This document shows positions 1-12,999 of a DNA stretch of 64,000 nucleotides, piece by piece (position 1 is the first letter of the stretch; every line of letters starts with the position of its first letter). Under the pieces are notes generated by a model that did not search any database, was not told the DNA's origin, and saw only the letters and a list, made by a program, of their open reading frames with translations. Position numbers and translations under genes: made by a program. The DNA comes from Enoplosus armatus (lineage: Eukaryota; Chordata; Actinopteri; Centrarchiformes; Enoplosidae), in assembly GCF_043641665.1 (NCBI RefSeq), contig NC_092180.1:6565891-6629890 (forward strand), in the 5' to 3' direction.

Positions 1-995
1 GCTGGCCAAGCTCCATCAAAAAGGTACATTACAGCTCCATAGCCGTCATATTTACAGGTCATGTGTGTCTGTTCAACATGTTAAAAGAAAGAAAACAAGG
101 CATAGTATATGAAAGAGCAGTTAGCTTACGTGCTGGCGCTACTTTTTAACCAACAACTGGGCCCAGAGGCTGCACACAGCATCAGAGAAGTCCTGTCCTG
201 ACTGTGAAGATGCCAGTTTTCACACATTTTGGTACCTTTGAACAAAGTCCAGCTGACTCTTTGATGTACTGGTGACTAGCTTTCTTGCTAAAAAAAAAAT
301 AGACAATGCACCGGTAAAAAAAGAAAGTTTTCGAGATGCTCATCCTTTTAACTTTTGAGAGAGACTTGCCGTTTGCCCCTGCTTCTAGCATCTGTGATAC
401 GCTACGCTATATTCATCAAAGCACAATCTCCATATTAAATGCAAAGAAATTAAATTGTTATTGATCTTCAAACTCAAACTCTTGGTAAGACAACATATAA
501 GTGAATTTCCCAAAATGTCAGAGTATTCCTTTAAGAGCATTTCGATGACCTGGTAAATTAGATGAGACATATGAGCACAGGATGATAATGGAACAAAACT
601 CAACTGTAGATAGCATTTCCCAAACACAGGATGATACAATGTCTTAATCAAGGCCAAGAAGCCTTCACATCTTCACTCAGTTATATTTCTGATGTTACAT
701 ATGAGAAGGGGTTAACACAGTTGAGCTTCTACAGCATGCACATGAACCACAAGTATGTGTGGGACTAGCAGAAACACAGCCCATAAAATCCACACTCAAC
801 CTCTGTATAGCACGCAAGGAATGTTCTCTGAGCGCTTCACTATCAGCGTTGAGCCAGGAGGGGCTATCCTCGCCTCTCCTTTGAAGTCTGTGTGGGAGAA
901 TGGCAAAATGGTAAAGGGGCAGTAATAGTGAGGTAGAGCCAAGAGGCTAGCTATTGCGAGGTCAGCCAATTTCTTTCTCATTAGAAATTAATTAC

Positions 996-1169
996 CGACG
1001 TAGCCAGTGTGGGGGCAGAGCCATGGCGTCGCTAGGCATCCCATGCATCGCCCCACAGGGAGCACTTGAACCCCTGACCCCCCCACCACGGTCGTTTGGG
1101 GCCAAAAGGGGTGCGTGACATGGCCCTGGCCCAGAGACACTGCCCCGCCAGGCTGGGAATGCAGTGGCA
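996..1169 (-). CDS. Candidate internal exon in a GC-rich island (tentative)
   Basis: On the minus strand a long pyrimidine tract (about 1210-1174, rich in CCCTCT and CCCCCC) ends in a strong acceptor CACAG at 1173-1170. A less perfect donor (GTCG|GTAATT) lies at 995. The enclosed 174 bp is open in the frame predicted by the phase-1 donor of the exon at 12909-12999, and would leave phase 1 again, making it a symmetric 1-1 exon. The translated segment contains PLHSQPGGAVSLGQGHVTH near its start and RCMGCLATPWLCPHTGYV at its end. It matches no domain I know, and two frames are open, so coding status is unproven. It could instead be a noncoding GC-rich element. Confidence 0.22.
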
Positions 1170-1609
1170 CTGTGGGGGGATTGGGAGAGGGACAAAGAGG
1201 GGAAGAGGGACTCCACTGATTCAGGACTCATTGGGTTAGAGAGCTTCATTATTAAGTCCCCTGTCACTCTGCAACAAAAAGCACCCCACCGGCTAGCAGT
1301 GGCTAATAAAACCACCACCCTTTATAACTCAAGACCATTTCTGACATCTTCTTTTGAGGAGACATGAAAGTGTGCAACTTGGTGCCCGGCTTTATGAAAG
1401 TATTCACATCTTTCAGCTGAATGAACTGTTGCTTCACGCCAAACATGGACCGGTGAGGAGTGCCAAAAACTGACTTGAATTAAGCTGCTTTCACACCTGC
1501 TTAATTAGATAATGTTGGGTGAATTTTCATTTAGACTTGCTACACTTCACTACAATATTATACGGCATATGGCATAAACAGACTGCAGGACATATTTGAG
1601 GATCTTGCT

Positions 1610-1672
1610 GCGTGCGTGTGTGAGTGTGTGTGTGCGTGTGTGTGCGTGTGAGCGTATGCGCGCATGTGCTCT
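1610..1672. repeat. Imperfect (GT)n microsatellite
   Basis: Interrupted GTGTGC/GTGTGT run. Confidence 0.8.
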
Positions 1673-4600
1673 TTGAGTGAATTTGTTCAGCAGGTGTCCT
1701 GAAAGCTTGAATGACATGCTTATGCACTCAGGGCTAATTCAGACCTCTCCAGGTAAATGAAGTATGAAAGCAGAAAAAGCTTTTTGCTTTTCTCCCCAGC
1801 CAGTAATTCAACATTTGGATTGTTGGTTGCAGAGAAAAGGTTATACAAGAACTCACTGTCCTTCACCAGAGACACATACATATTTACATTCTGAATTATA
1901 GTTATTCCAGCTCCAGTCCCTATTGTTCACGTTGAAAAGGTAATTACTGATGATTTTTCACGTTTCATTTTGGAAAACAATACTTCTTCCTACCAAATAA
2001 ACATGGTGTTTCTTCTACTGTTACTTCACTCATCAGCCAATGTATGTATTTGTTCATAAAAGGTCAAAGACAGATAAATAAATAAATGCCTACTACAGAA
2101 AAGGCATTCAAATCTGGCTTGGAAGAAAAGGCCAATTACTGTGCCCAAACATGTCATGCACCTCATCCTAGCGTGATTGAAAAGGGGGGAATAAATGAAC
2201 AGACAGAAGTTTAGCTGTAGTCATTAATGTTCATCTCCCTGTGTTCTTGATGGGACACCTCATTAAGAATCTGTTGGTAGCAGCTGGCTTGCTATACCAC
2301 CCCATTACTGCCCCACCATGCCAAAACCTCTGCCATTGGCCCTCCCGCCCCATCCCCCACTCAAACACGTCCCTTGTGTCTCATATGACATCTGTGTCTC
2401 GAGGTCCTGTGATGGAATGCTGCTTGCCTGCTAGTCCTCCGCAGGTGCTCCCTGCTGGCAGCCATCCATTTTGCAGCCATGCTGGTGCTGTGGCTGAGTG
2501 ACCTGTCACAGGCTGAGAAGTAGTGGGGGAGCGAGTGGAGTCAAGGTTCAAGGGACAATGGTTAAGGAATCAGAGGGAATTGATGCAGCTGCTTTCCATC
2601 ACTGCCCGTTGTGTACACTTCAAGCTGGATGAAAACCGTCACCTCTAGGAGCTTATGGCCCTGCCTCCACCTGCTCATCCTCCGCACCAAGCTCATCCTC
2701 CTCTTCCTCCCCCATGTCAGACAGAGGAAGGTCATGTCTGTATTTAGACACAGCTCAAGAGACTGTGTCGTCCCAGATGCTGCTCTCAGGTTCTGTATGG
2801 CTTCATCCAACGACGACTGAAACCCAGCTGTATTGTATGTGGGGTTGGAGTAATGTTGGCATGGTGCCAAAGAAAGTGAACAAAATTATTCTTGACCTTG
2901 TAGTCACCCCAAGAATGTCATCAACAGCGCACTTCAGAGAAATGCTCTGAGTAATAGTGTGAAAATTGTGCAATCTTCCTCTGTGTTGTGTAAACCTGTC
3001 AGGAATCTAACTTGCTTCTCACATTGTTAAAGTTCCACATCACAACCAAACCTGGTCTCTTATCAGACTCCATAAAACAGACACCAGCAGAGATTATCAT
3101 CTTCCCAAAAGGCCAAGGACTAGAATGCACATTAGGAAAAGGGCACTCATAAGAGAGTGGGGGTCTCTTTATTACTATAATCACCGGTGTCCAGGTGCAT
3201 GACCACATTGGAAGTGAAGTCAAAGATTTTTATTTTAAGAACTTTAATGCAGGTCTTGGTGTACATAAATCACAAGCAATGAAGACCCATGCAGATGCTC
3301 CTGTTTCCTAATATTGTAATAAAAAAACAGAAGCCCCAATATCTCACTTAAGGCTTAACGTTTTCATCAACAGTAAAGGTTATTCACCACTGTTGTACTG
3401 TAAATCAAATTTCAAGGTACAATTAGCATTTTCTATGGCCAAGATAATCTTATTTTGTATTAGAGCTGTGTAACACTTATATAAAAAGGAGAGAAGCCAT
3501 CATCTTTCAAGTAAGCGCTGCTGAGGGACGCATTTATTCAACTGTGAAGGGCTAAGAAAGCAGAATCAAAGGAGATGGCCAATTCCATTACATCATGGCA
3601 GTTTATTAAAACGGCTTAAAGCAGTAGTTTCACCATTTCAGCTGCCTCTCCTGACCTCCGTTAGCTTCAGATGAGCTCAGAGTTGAGGAGGAACTGGCTC
3701 CAATAACATGGTAAGAAGTCACTGCTGTCAGTGGAGCCCCATGCCAAAGGGGAGCTCCCAACAGCACAAAGGGGCCTCTATCTAATGCTGGACTTTTCAA
3801 AGAATCGTTTCAGCTTGGATTTAGCAGCAGAAACATCAGTTAATACCAGGAGAATTTTTCCAGGGGTCACCATAGCAGCAGGTGAAATCAAAATAAAACC
3901 CTGGCTCCAAGAAGAACTGAGACACAAGGTGATATATACATGACTAGCGTTGCGCCTACACTGGTCTTAACTCTAAACCCTAAATTGTTTAAACTCAATG
4001 TCTGAGACTCAACAATCCAGAACACTGCTGTGCCTTGCATGCTGAGACAGTGCCATGGAAAAGTACTGTGTTGGACAAAAAATGACACCTTCTTCTATTC
4101 TTGCTGAAGCCTAAACACACTACGCCTACTGTGCTTAAATGTTAAGTGGTTTCTATGGATTTCCACCACAGAAACTGGACGAATCTGTTCTTGGCTTGTA
4201 AAACAGACCAAGAAAATTATGGAGAAAATACAGCAACTTCAAACGGAATTGTTCTGGCACTACTCACCAAAGTTGAAGCAGCTTATTATCTATTGAAAAG
4301 ACACCTTAATTAGAAATCTTGGTTGGAGTTGAGCACTGGTATTGTATTGGGTTATGTGTGGCATCTAAGAAAGTAAAGAGTTGTGAGAAAATCTCAACAG
4401 GGCTTGCCAATATGACAATATTTTCCAATGAGAAACATGAGGTTTTAATTTACGTGAATCTTATAAAATCTTTTTCTAAGCACATTTTTAGAAATCAAAG
4501 TTCTTTGACCAACCCAAACCACACAACTACCAACCTCTTTGCAATTCACCACTGTGTGCAAAGCTGTAATTTTGTAAACTAAATAAAGACCTTAATACAT

Positions 4601-4910
4601 TTTTTTTGCCAATAATAAATAAGCGGTGTGGCAATCAACGCATGCCTTCCCCCTGTTTTGTTTCTCAAAATATGTGCTCAGTGCATAATACTGAATCAAT
4701 GACACCAAGGTTGCTAGCTGCTGCACAGAATGAACTCAAGGCTAAATCAAAATGGTCTAATTTCTCCCCATCCTCTTAGTGAAAGTAGGTAAACACTTTT
4801 TTTTTCCCCGGAGAGTGAGCTCAAGTCGGGAAACTCTCTGAAGCTTGTTGATAAAACAGCTGTTCAACTCCAGATGGGTGGCACACGCCTTTACAAATAC
4901 CCACCTAAAC

Positions 4911-4933
4911 ATACACACACACACACACACACA
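4911..4933. repeat. (CA)n microsatellite
   Basis: About 11 CA units. Confidence 0.85.
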
Positions 4934-6925
4934 TCCCACCATGTCAAAAGCTGCCAAGAGACACAGGCCAGGCACAAGATGATGGCAGCCAGCTCGATTG
5001 AGCAGTGCTCACAATCCTCTCTCTGTGACTGACTGCCCCCACACCCTTTCAGCACATGAAAAGTTCCTTTGACTGAATGAAGGTTGAGAGGCCCTATGTG
5101 TACATGAGTGATTGATACTTCAGTGTGTATGCAAGATCTCTCCTACATACACGGTTACACCTAGCACCAGTAATATCGCGAATATAGTAAAGATGACAAT
5201 GTTTGAGGTTAGAAACAGCAATACAAGTTAATTTGGTGAATTAAATAGATCAGCCCAGATGTGAATTTGTATTGTTAGGGCACAGAAGGCCACAGGATGC
5301 ATAAAAACAACTCTAGGTTGGAAATAACAAGATTGAATCTATACCGGACAATTACGACGAACAAAAAAATCATTATATTGGAAAAGCTGCATTGATTCTT
5401 GTTTGCCTGCATTCTCTTTGAAGCACAAGCTACTTAACAACTGCAGTACACCATGATCTACACCATTGAGAAGACTTTCAGGTTAATTCATCACACCCTG
5501 GACGTCCTCCAAAAAGACGGCAGAGAATAAATTCTTGTCTGAGAGCTGCAGGATGTTGGAGCTCCAGCAGGTACAGTGCAACCAAATGAAGGTTATTAAT
5601 CAGTCTTTCAAAAAGAATATCAGTCTCTATTAATTTACGAGAATGGCTGCTGCCAGGAATTAAACCCGCCACAGCACAAATTGCATTAAATAAAAATTAC
5701 ACTAATTATATACAAAGGTTCTTAAGCGTAAGAGTAAGCTGCATATCTGTCAATAAGTGCTCCGGCTTTCTGTTCAAGTTATTACACTCAAGTTGTTTAA
5801 GGATTTTCATCTTTTTGCTTCCTTCTCTAAAGTTTAACAATTTTCTCCAAATGTTGTTTGTTATCCTTCAGGTTTATGTAACTGTTATGAGATAAAGCCT
5901 CTGTAGAAGATCTCTTTGTCAATAGTGCAACATCCCACAAGAGATCCCACATCATTTTTTCACACCATCAACAGAAAATGCTGAATGTCTGCTTTGGAGT
6001 GAGAAGGTCTGATTTCAAAGATTTCTACCACCAACTCCAAAAATTCCAAAGTTTCATTGCTTTTCATTGCTGGTTTTGGGTATTTACTGGGATCTGTTGA
6101 TGAAATCAAAAACAAAGCCACCTTATCATTTAACTGCTTGGTAATCACTGAAATGATTACCGATTTAAAAATGTAAAAATAAAAAGTAATATGTCCCCAG
6201 GGCTGTAAAAACAGTTCAGTGTATAACAGAGCCTTGCACTCATTAGTCCAGGCTCATCTGACAAGCACAGCTTGCATGTGTCATAATCCTATGCAGCTGC
6301 CACAACCGACAGGAGACACCACGACAGGAGCTCGGCATAACCAAAATAGCAAAAGTTTGAGGAAAATTTTCTGGGAAAAAGTCCTCACTGTCCTGCTGAG
6401 CTTGTATAAAGACTCCTTTGGAAGGGCCACAAAGCCCATTCCATCAAGGTTTTGCTTGAATGCCAGGCCAGAGGAAAATACTTCTTCTGCTTGCAGTACA
6501 CTACTTAAATCTAACATCAATACACACACTGCCATTTGCTGCTGTCATGCTGCAGTTATAAAAGACGTGCACTGAAACACCGTAGCTTGGCTACTGCAGT
6601 TTTTCTGTATGAAGGGAAAGACTAGACAATGCCACGCTGTCCGGAGGAACATGACCAACTGTGACTGCAGTCTAGCAGAACATAAATATTATAGAACGTG
6701 TCATGCTGCAAGACTGCTACTTTCTATTCATACAACCTGCACTTACAAGTCTTTTTGCTCATTTTGTGTGCTGCTCTGGTAAAAGCCTCAATCAGAATTT
6801 TTTTTATCAGTAAACAGTGGTGCTAGTATTTGCATGTCAGAATGATCAATTATTTGTTTTGGTTTAACATGAACCCTTCATGTACAATTTCCAGCCCACT
6901 ACAATATCCTCAACAACGCTTAGTT

Positions 6926-6976
6926 GTATAATTTCCACCCGGGGATCAATAAAGTATTTCTGATTCTGATTCTGAA
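6926..6976 (+). mobile_element. LINE/SINE 3'-tail fragment
   Basis: The sequence CGGGGATCAATAAAGTATTT followed by repeated GATTCT is the well-known 3' end of an L2-type element in teleosts, in forward orientation. No coding part is visible upstream. The same tail occurs in reverse orientation at 61286-61330. Confidence 0.65.
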
Positions 6977-7945
6977 ATGTGTGCAGAAAATCAGATGCCT
7001 TCAAGATTCTTAACTCGATTCCTTTTACAGTTATAGTATTGGGCCCCGAAACAAATTCTGCTACAAATCCAAAATAAGGATAAAGGTAAAATAATTGTTT
7101 ATATTATATATATTGTTAAATATCATACCAATGAATTACTGAGATGACAACAACATTCACTCCAAAACCATGCCCCAACACAGCAGATTGATTGATGGAG
7201 ACTGGAGTGAGGCTTGAGGAGCAGAGCCTCATAGCTGAAGCACATCGCAGCATAATGACAGAGATGACAAACTAGACTCTTATTGACATGTAGCCATAAC
7301 TGCAGACTCTTCTTTGTATGCTTTGCCTGCACTGCAGCTACGTGCGTTAGCTCCAAGCCTCTGCTCTCCCAAAGGTCATTAAGCCCGAGCATCATTCAAT
7401 CACAGCAGAACAAGGAAGCCTGGAGAGCACAACAGCACCACAGTGAATTACAAATTTTGCATTTTGTTCTATTTTCAAAAGTGGAAATCAGTGAGGCAAA
7501 TATTTCCAGCTAAGTCTCCAGTAAAAGATAGAAATATTGTTGATGTGACGTCCCTCAGGTTACTATAAAGTCTCAAAGGAGTCATCACACAGGGCAGTAT
7601 GGACAGCTTTATGACCTCTTGACACTACTCAACTTTTTTCAAACTCCCAGCAAGTTGTTTTTTTTGTTTTGACATGAAAGGGCCAGCAGACACAAAGAAG
7701 ACACACAGCAGCCGGATTGGAAAGGTGCTGCGTTTGGCATTGTTTTAGTCACAGCAGGAACACCTCTGAAGCTGAGAGACGTTCAGCTTTTATGAGGAGC
7801 GCACTTGATGTTAGCTGCTTTTTTGTGAACCAACCAATCACAACACAGAAAAGGGTGGCTTTTAAAGTACAGAGAAAACTGACGGTTCAGGACAACACCT
7901 ATCCCCTTTTGCACCACATTAAATGAAAGGTTTTCCCATGTCCAG

Positions 7946-7975
7946 AGAGCAGGGTTTCCCCCAGGAAATTGATTA
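7946..7975. mobile_element. Solitary hAT-like end
   Basis: CAGGGTTTCCCCCAGGAAAT resembles the left end of a fish hAT MITE. No matching right end is found nearby, so it is a fragment or a chance match. Confidence 0.25.
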
Positions 7976-8252
7976 GTGGAAGTGGCAAGGCTTAGAAGAA
8001 AGCCTTTATTCTCTGCCAGCAAATGTCCTGATAGAATTGGTGAACCAGGAACTGCTGCTATAAATGAGTAACGCTTTAACATTAAAATAGCATAGCTGGT
8101 GAATATGGAATTTCAAGTTAACTTCAACCCAATGGCAGAGGAGTTTGCTTTCAATACTTCCTGAACAGAAGTGTTTTTATTCCAACACTGTGACATATTA
8201 CTTTGATTAATCACCGTAATTAACTACTGTAATTAATTATTACAAAGCAAAT

Positions 8253-8260
8253 GTTCAATG
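8253..8260. repeat. Target-site duplication, left copy
   Basis: GTTCAATG, identical to 8867-8874, flanks the hAT-like MITE. Confidence 0.75.
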
Positions 8261-8866
8261 TAGGGATGCTAATTTTGATTTTTTTTTCTGACCATTAGCC
8301 GGCCCTCGTTAACCGATCATTAACCATTAACCGACAAGATTAAAATGTACTATTTAGACTGGACGAATGTCTGAGACCCATTAATAAAATTACCAATACG
8401 CCTGTTATGAATGTTTTTTTCATAAGAGAGGGTTTATTTTTCTATAGCAGCACAAACAACAACATGAGGATTCACACATCGACACACATTGAATCCTCCA
8501 GCGCTGAGACCACTATATAGAACATTTAGTAGGCATAACAGCCTAGATCTCCCGTTTAGAAGAATATTTTATAACTTATTCAAATAAATATCCCAGCAAA
8601 GAGAAGCCGGACTTTTGTAATAGGCTAATTAATTATCAAGAGCAGCCGACAGGTTAACAAAATGGAAACTTGTAGTGGAATTTTTCAATCCTTAAATAGT
8701 TCTAGAATAAAATAAACAGACCAGGCCAGCCTCAGTCCTCACTCGTGGACAGCTTGTCTACTGGTTTTTATTCAGAAATAGCAACATGTTGACATGCTGT
8801 TTAACCGATAGTATTAATCCGTAAAAATTCTTATTGTCGGTTAACGGTTAATTATTAACATCCCTT
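8261..8866. mobile_element. Nonautonomous hAT-like MITE, 606 bp
   Basis: The termini are inverted repeats (TAGGGATGCTAAT at the left, complement of ATTATTAACATCCCTT at the right). Both subterminal regions carry repeated TTAACCG and TTAACCATTAACCGA motifs in opposite orientation. The element is flanked by a perfect 8-bp duplication GTTCAATG at 8253-8260 and 8867-8874. An 8-bp target duplication and a TAGGGATG-type end are hallmarks of hAT elements. No transposase frame is present, so it was mobilised in trans. A perfect duplication suggests moderate age. Confidence 0.8.
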
Positions 8867-8874
8867 GTTCAATG
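8867..8874. repeat. Target-site duplication, right copy
   Basis: GTTCAATG, identical to 8253-8260. Confidence 0.75.
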
Positions 8875-11800
8875 TGTAAACCTGATTGATTAATTACTGT
8901 TATCTGCTGAACTCAGTCTGACTGATACTTACCGTATCATTTCTTTTGGAAAACAAATCTTGCCTGCTCCACAAGTCAGAAGTTGATTTTCCACCTGATT
9001 AGCTGCTACTTGTAATGTGAATATGACTTTTGTTTTCTGTGCTGGAGCTTACTCAATACAAAGCATTTTTCAGAAATGTATAAAAAGATAGGAAGGAATG
9101 TGGTGGGTGTAGATACATTCACCATACGCCACCTGTGGTACCAGCCACACTGACAACGAGGCAAAGAGCATAAACAAACAGAGGAACATTTTCTAATATT
9201 CCAATATCAGTATGTGTGACCATTTGGTAGATTTATACAAAATCACATCAAATAAACATAATAAAAATAAATATTTTCAGCACAATGAACAGTTGATTGT
9301 TTTACAGGTGGTTTACAAGATGAAAAAAAACCCAATAAAAACCAGAACCTAAATAAATAAAACAAAAACAAATATATAACTGAATGTGGGCAATGTCATA
9401 CAGCCACTGAATGTGTACCAGAGCCAGAGGAGTAAGAGAGGCTGATATACAGGCTGCAGTGGAGAGACAGGAAAAGCAGACTTAAGTCATGTTCCTCTGC
9501 TCCACACCACTAGAAGCAGCTATGATAGAGGCAATTTCATCTTGGCAGGGGGGGGCAGAAGCCATGGACTTGTCCCTGATCTGCTCTGGGTTTTAGACCA
9601 TGACCCTTGGCTTCTCTCCACTCAAAACAGCCCTCCCTTTACTATGAGCAAGCAGCAAGCCGGACCAGTCTATGCCTCAAATACACAAGGGGCTAACAAG
9701 GCCAGTTACAGCAACAGTTTTTAACAGCATGCATCAATAAACATAAGGAAGGATACTGGATTAAAATGTACAGAGAGTGGCATATAAGCATTAAACATCC
9801 AGACTATCAGCTGATGCGTGAAGGTTTGATATGGTGAGAAATGGGATCAAACCATGTGAGTTTTCAAGGCATGCATTATTTCCATGGTGCAAACGATGGA
9901 GATGTTGTTATAGTTTAACTGCACTCTCCCTAGATAAACCCTGCAGTTCAGCATACAGTATAGGCACTGTTTTAAACAACAGGCCTATATACGAGCAAAT
10001 TACCAAACTAGAGAGCCTTGTTAGATGAAATACAAGCCAATAGTCCTATTGGTTTGCCACAATAGTCAGCTGAAAGCTAAAAGCAGATGTCATGGCATCT
10101 ATTCTTAAGATACTGATCCATCTTTCGCCCTGCCAATTATTTGTGATAAACTGCTCTGACAGTTAGGGCAAATTATTTCAATAATTGCCGTCATTTTAAC
10201 CCCTACAAATCCTGGACGAGCAGTTTTAGCTGCTGAAATAGCAAACAGGCGCAAGGCACAAACAAGTTGTTATTTTCAACTGTGATCTCAAACAGCTGAC
10301 CTCGCCACACCATCTCTAACAAGAGAACACTGAGCAGCAACAAACTGAGCCTCCACATCAGTGGCCATACCAGATCAGTAGCATTTCCTAATGGGGGTGG
10401 TTTCATTAGTGAAGCAGATGAATCAAACACTTGGCCAAGTGTGCAATTATCCGTCTCTCTGTGGATGGAGGTCATTAGGACTTTATGAGCGATTGGAGCC
10501 CATAAATAAATTATCAGTAAACAGCATACTCTATATGGCATAGACAGCAGGTGACTCTGCATGATGCCCGCTCCCGACTCATCACAAGATGATGTGGAAA
10601 AAGATTTGAGCTGAAGATGAAATTGTAAAATCAATTTGTGTAAATGGCTTGTAGAGAAACATTTTACTACACGTTGCATACAGATTTCACTGTGAAATGA
10701 GAGTGATGACAGAATTAATCTTGAAATCCAGTATGAATACTATCCAACTTTAAGCTTTCCTACTTCTTTTCCCCACAAACTGGGATGTAGTACCACCAGG
10801 GCTTTCCAAACACAACAACACAAAAGGTGGTATATTCTGTCCTTAGCACCAGAGTCCACAGAGAAGACCTTAAATACGCCAAAGAAAACGACAGTTGTTT
10901 ATAAAGTCTGGGCAGTGTTGCGTCTGAGGTGGTCTGTGAGGATAAAACCCTGGTGAGTGGTCTGTGAGAGCAGAGAGGGTTGCCAAATGTTTACACATTT
11001 CAGCAAGTTATTTGCATTGTCCGCTGGGAGACAATCAGCACACAATTCCCTCCCAGCAGGATTACAGAGATAAGATAGTGCCTAAATGGATTTTACACTC
11101 CTCTAACAGGGACTTGTTTACAAAAGCCAAACTTTTTGAGGCATTTATTAAAGTTCTAACAACTTGTCAGAGCTACAGAGGACGAATTGGTAAAAAAATA
11201 GCAGGGGCTTGGCTGAACTTTTACAAGTTACTCCAAAGCAAAACAAAAGAGACTATCTATTTTATCTGTCCCCAAACCAAATGAGACAGACTGAAACTCT
11301 TCAAGTCAGGGCTGAAACTCTGCCAACTTTGATAAAGATAAGTTCTGACCACAGTCAGGACCTCAAAGAAATGTGCTTTGAATAAACAGATATTTTCAGA
11401 GAAGGGGACCCCACAATTAGTAATTTGAGACTCTCTCTGCGTGTGGGTCCCAGTCCAATTCTCTGGAATCAATCAAAGCTCCCAAAGGAACTCCCTGGTC
11501 CCCTTAATCTCCTGGTTTTATTACTTTCCAGACAGTCGGCCTGTTTCACCCTACCCCCATCTCTCTCTTTTGTACTGATCTCCAGCAAAGCCAAGGAGGG
11601 GCTTTTTTCTCTCTCTCTCCCTCTCTATCTTCCCTTCCACCACTGCAGAGCGCTTTTCATGCAGGAGAGGGTCTTTCATCAGGCTCCACACGCAAGAGAG
11701 CCAAACAGCCAGCACAGGCCTGTCACTCCAAGGCCCGTCTTCTTTGCACATTCATCCTTTTTAAAATAAACAACATGATTTCAAAAAGGTGCGTGGACTG

Positions 11801-12908
11801 CCTTTTTTTAGTTCTAGTTTGCATATCATGAGAATGATGGAAAAACTGGGCCATGTTGCACAAGAGTCAGTTATATTCACAATTTTCCAGACCACATGCT
11901 GTTGTGTTTGATAGCGTCTAACAGCTTAAATGATAAAGATATGACTCTGTCACGATGGGGTATGTGATAAGGGCTGAAGCTGTGCACTCCAATGACTGCT
12001 GGAAAGACTTTTCTTTTTTTTCTTCCTCATGGCTCTCCAATTTATCTCAGGCACTCATGGCTTGGAGTGCTTATAACAGATTGTGGTGAGCTATGCTGAA
12101 ACATAACATACAACATAACCTCTAGTATCAGTGAAATGTCTCACTACAGATCACCACCAGTTGAAATAAGGCAGACTGAACTGCACACTGCAGTGCAGTG
12201 CCCTCAGTTTAAAACAATTAACAGAAGCAAATGAATTGGGTTCTGTTTATCCATCAGCTAAACATGTATTGACGCCCAGGTAATGAGATGTCTGCTGGAC
12301 TGATGATGCTAGCTTATTACCTGACAGTGAACACTAATGACTCTTTGCACAGTGCATTTTTTAAGATTCAAGTTCCTGCCATCCTTTGCATTTCCATGAT
12401 CACACAGCTAAGTCAAACACAGATAGATGGATGGATGACCTCAACTCAACAAACAAATGCGTTATTTTAAAAATCCAGCTGCACACAACCCAAAGACATG
12501 TTTGTGAGACAACTACACCGCATGTCTAGGAATCATTTGAAAGACAAACAGAGAAACCTATCAGCAGATCTGCCTCAACACCCTCTGGTGCAGACAAAAG
12601 GACGGAGTGGGAAAGCGTGTTGCTTTACTGCTTGAAACAGGGCTGGTCTAGGAGTAAATAGTGTGCCTGTTGAGATAAAGTACCCTGCTTGTAAAGTTGT
12701 CTAAATGCTGAAAGAGGAGCTGACCTAAACACAGCTGAATTAGCTTCCTAGCTCCACGTCTGATTTTCAGAGCCAACAGCTTACATTCCGTGTGTTTCCT
12801 TCTTTTTTTTTCCCAACTCGTGATACAATGTAGGTAAGTTTCTTCAATCGAGGCGTAAAGAAGCAGACAGACAGCAGAACAACTAGCAGAGTATTAAAAG
12901 GCATTTAC
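8875..12908. other. Putative intron 1 of the signal-peptide gene; no exon recognised
   Basis: Mostly unique AT-rich DNA. The longest open frame of the window (158 codons, minus strand, 10203-10679) lies here; it has hydrophobic stretches but no recognisable domain or exon borders, and I do not call it a gene. Confidence 0.4.
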
Positions 12909-12999
12909 CTTTGTCGACATGCTTTGCCGCGGTGGTCTCCGTGTAGAGAAAGGTGAGACAGAGGAGAGAGAGGAGCGACAGAGCTCCCCGCTCGGCCAT
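12909..12999 (-). CDS. First coding exon of an unidentified secreted or membrane protein (signal peptide)
   Basis: Read on the minus strand, an ATG at 12999-12997 in a good initiation context (G at -3 and G at +4) opens 30 codons plus one base. The peptide starts MAERGALSLLSLLCLTFLY, a charged N-terminus followed by a hydrophobic core, and then has a small polar stretch (TETTAA) suited to signal peptidase cleavage, then KHVDK. The frame ends at a consensus donor (AAAG|GTAAAT, GT at 12908-12907), leaving a phase-1 intron, as is common just after signal-peptide exons of extracellular proteins. Upstream sequence is CpG-rich and promoter-like. The product should enter the secretory pathway. I do not recognise the gene, because a signal peptide alone is not diagnostic. 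The rest of the gene should lie leftward, in or beyond this window. The exon structure is seen directly; function is inferred only as far as secretion or membrane targeting. Confidence 0.7.

Larger units (their letters stand above)
1170..6925. other. Putative intron of the minus-strand gene; no gene recognised
   Basis: AT-rich unique sequence with microsatellites at 1610 and 4911. A G/C-rich patch at 2240-2830 includes minus-strand protein-like pieces in two frames (2640-2830), too short to support a gene. The palindrome GGTAATCA-N6-TGATTACC lies near 6140. Confidence 0.4.

Noticed and set aside
10203..10679. Longest open frame (158 codons, minus strand) with hydrophobic stretches
   Set aside because: No recognisable domain or signal, no matching splice sites, composition of AT-rich noncoding DNA; likely chance.
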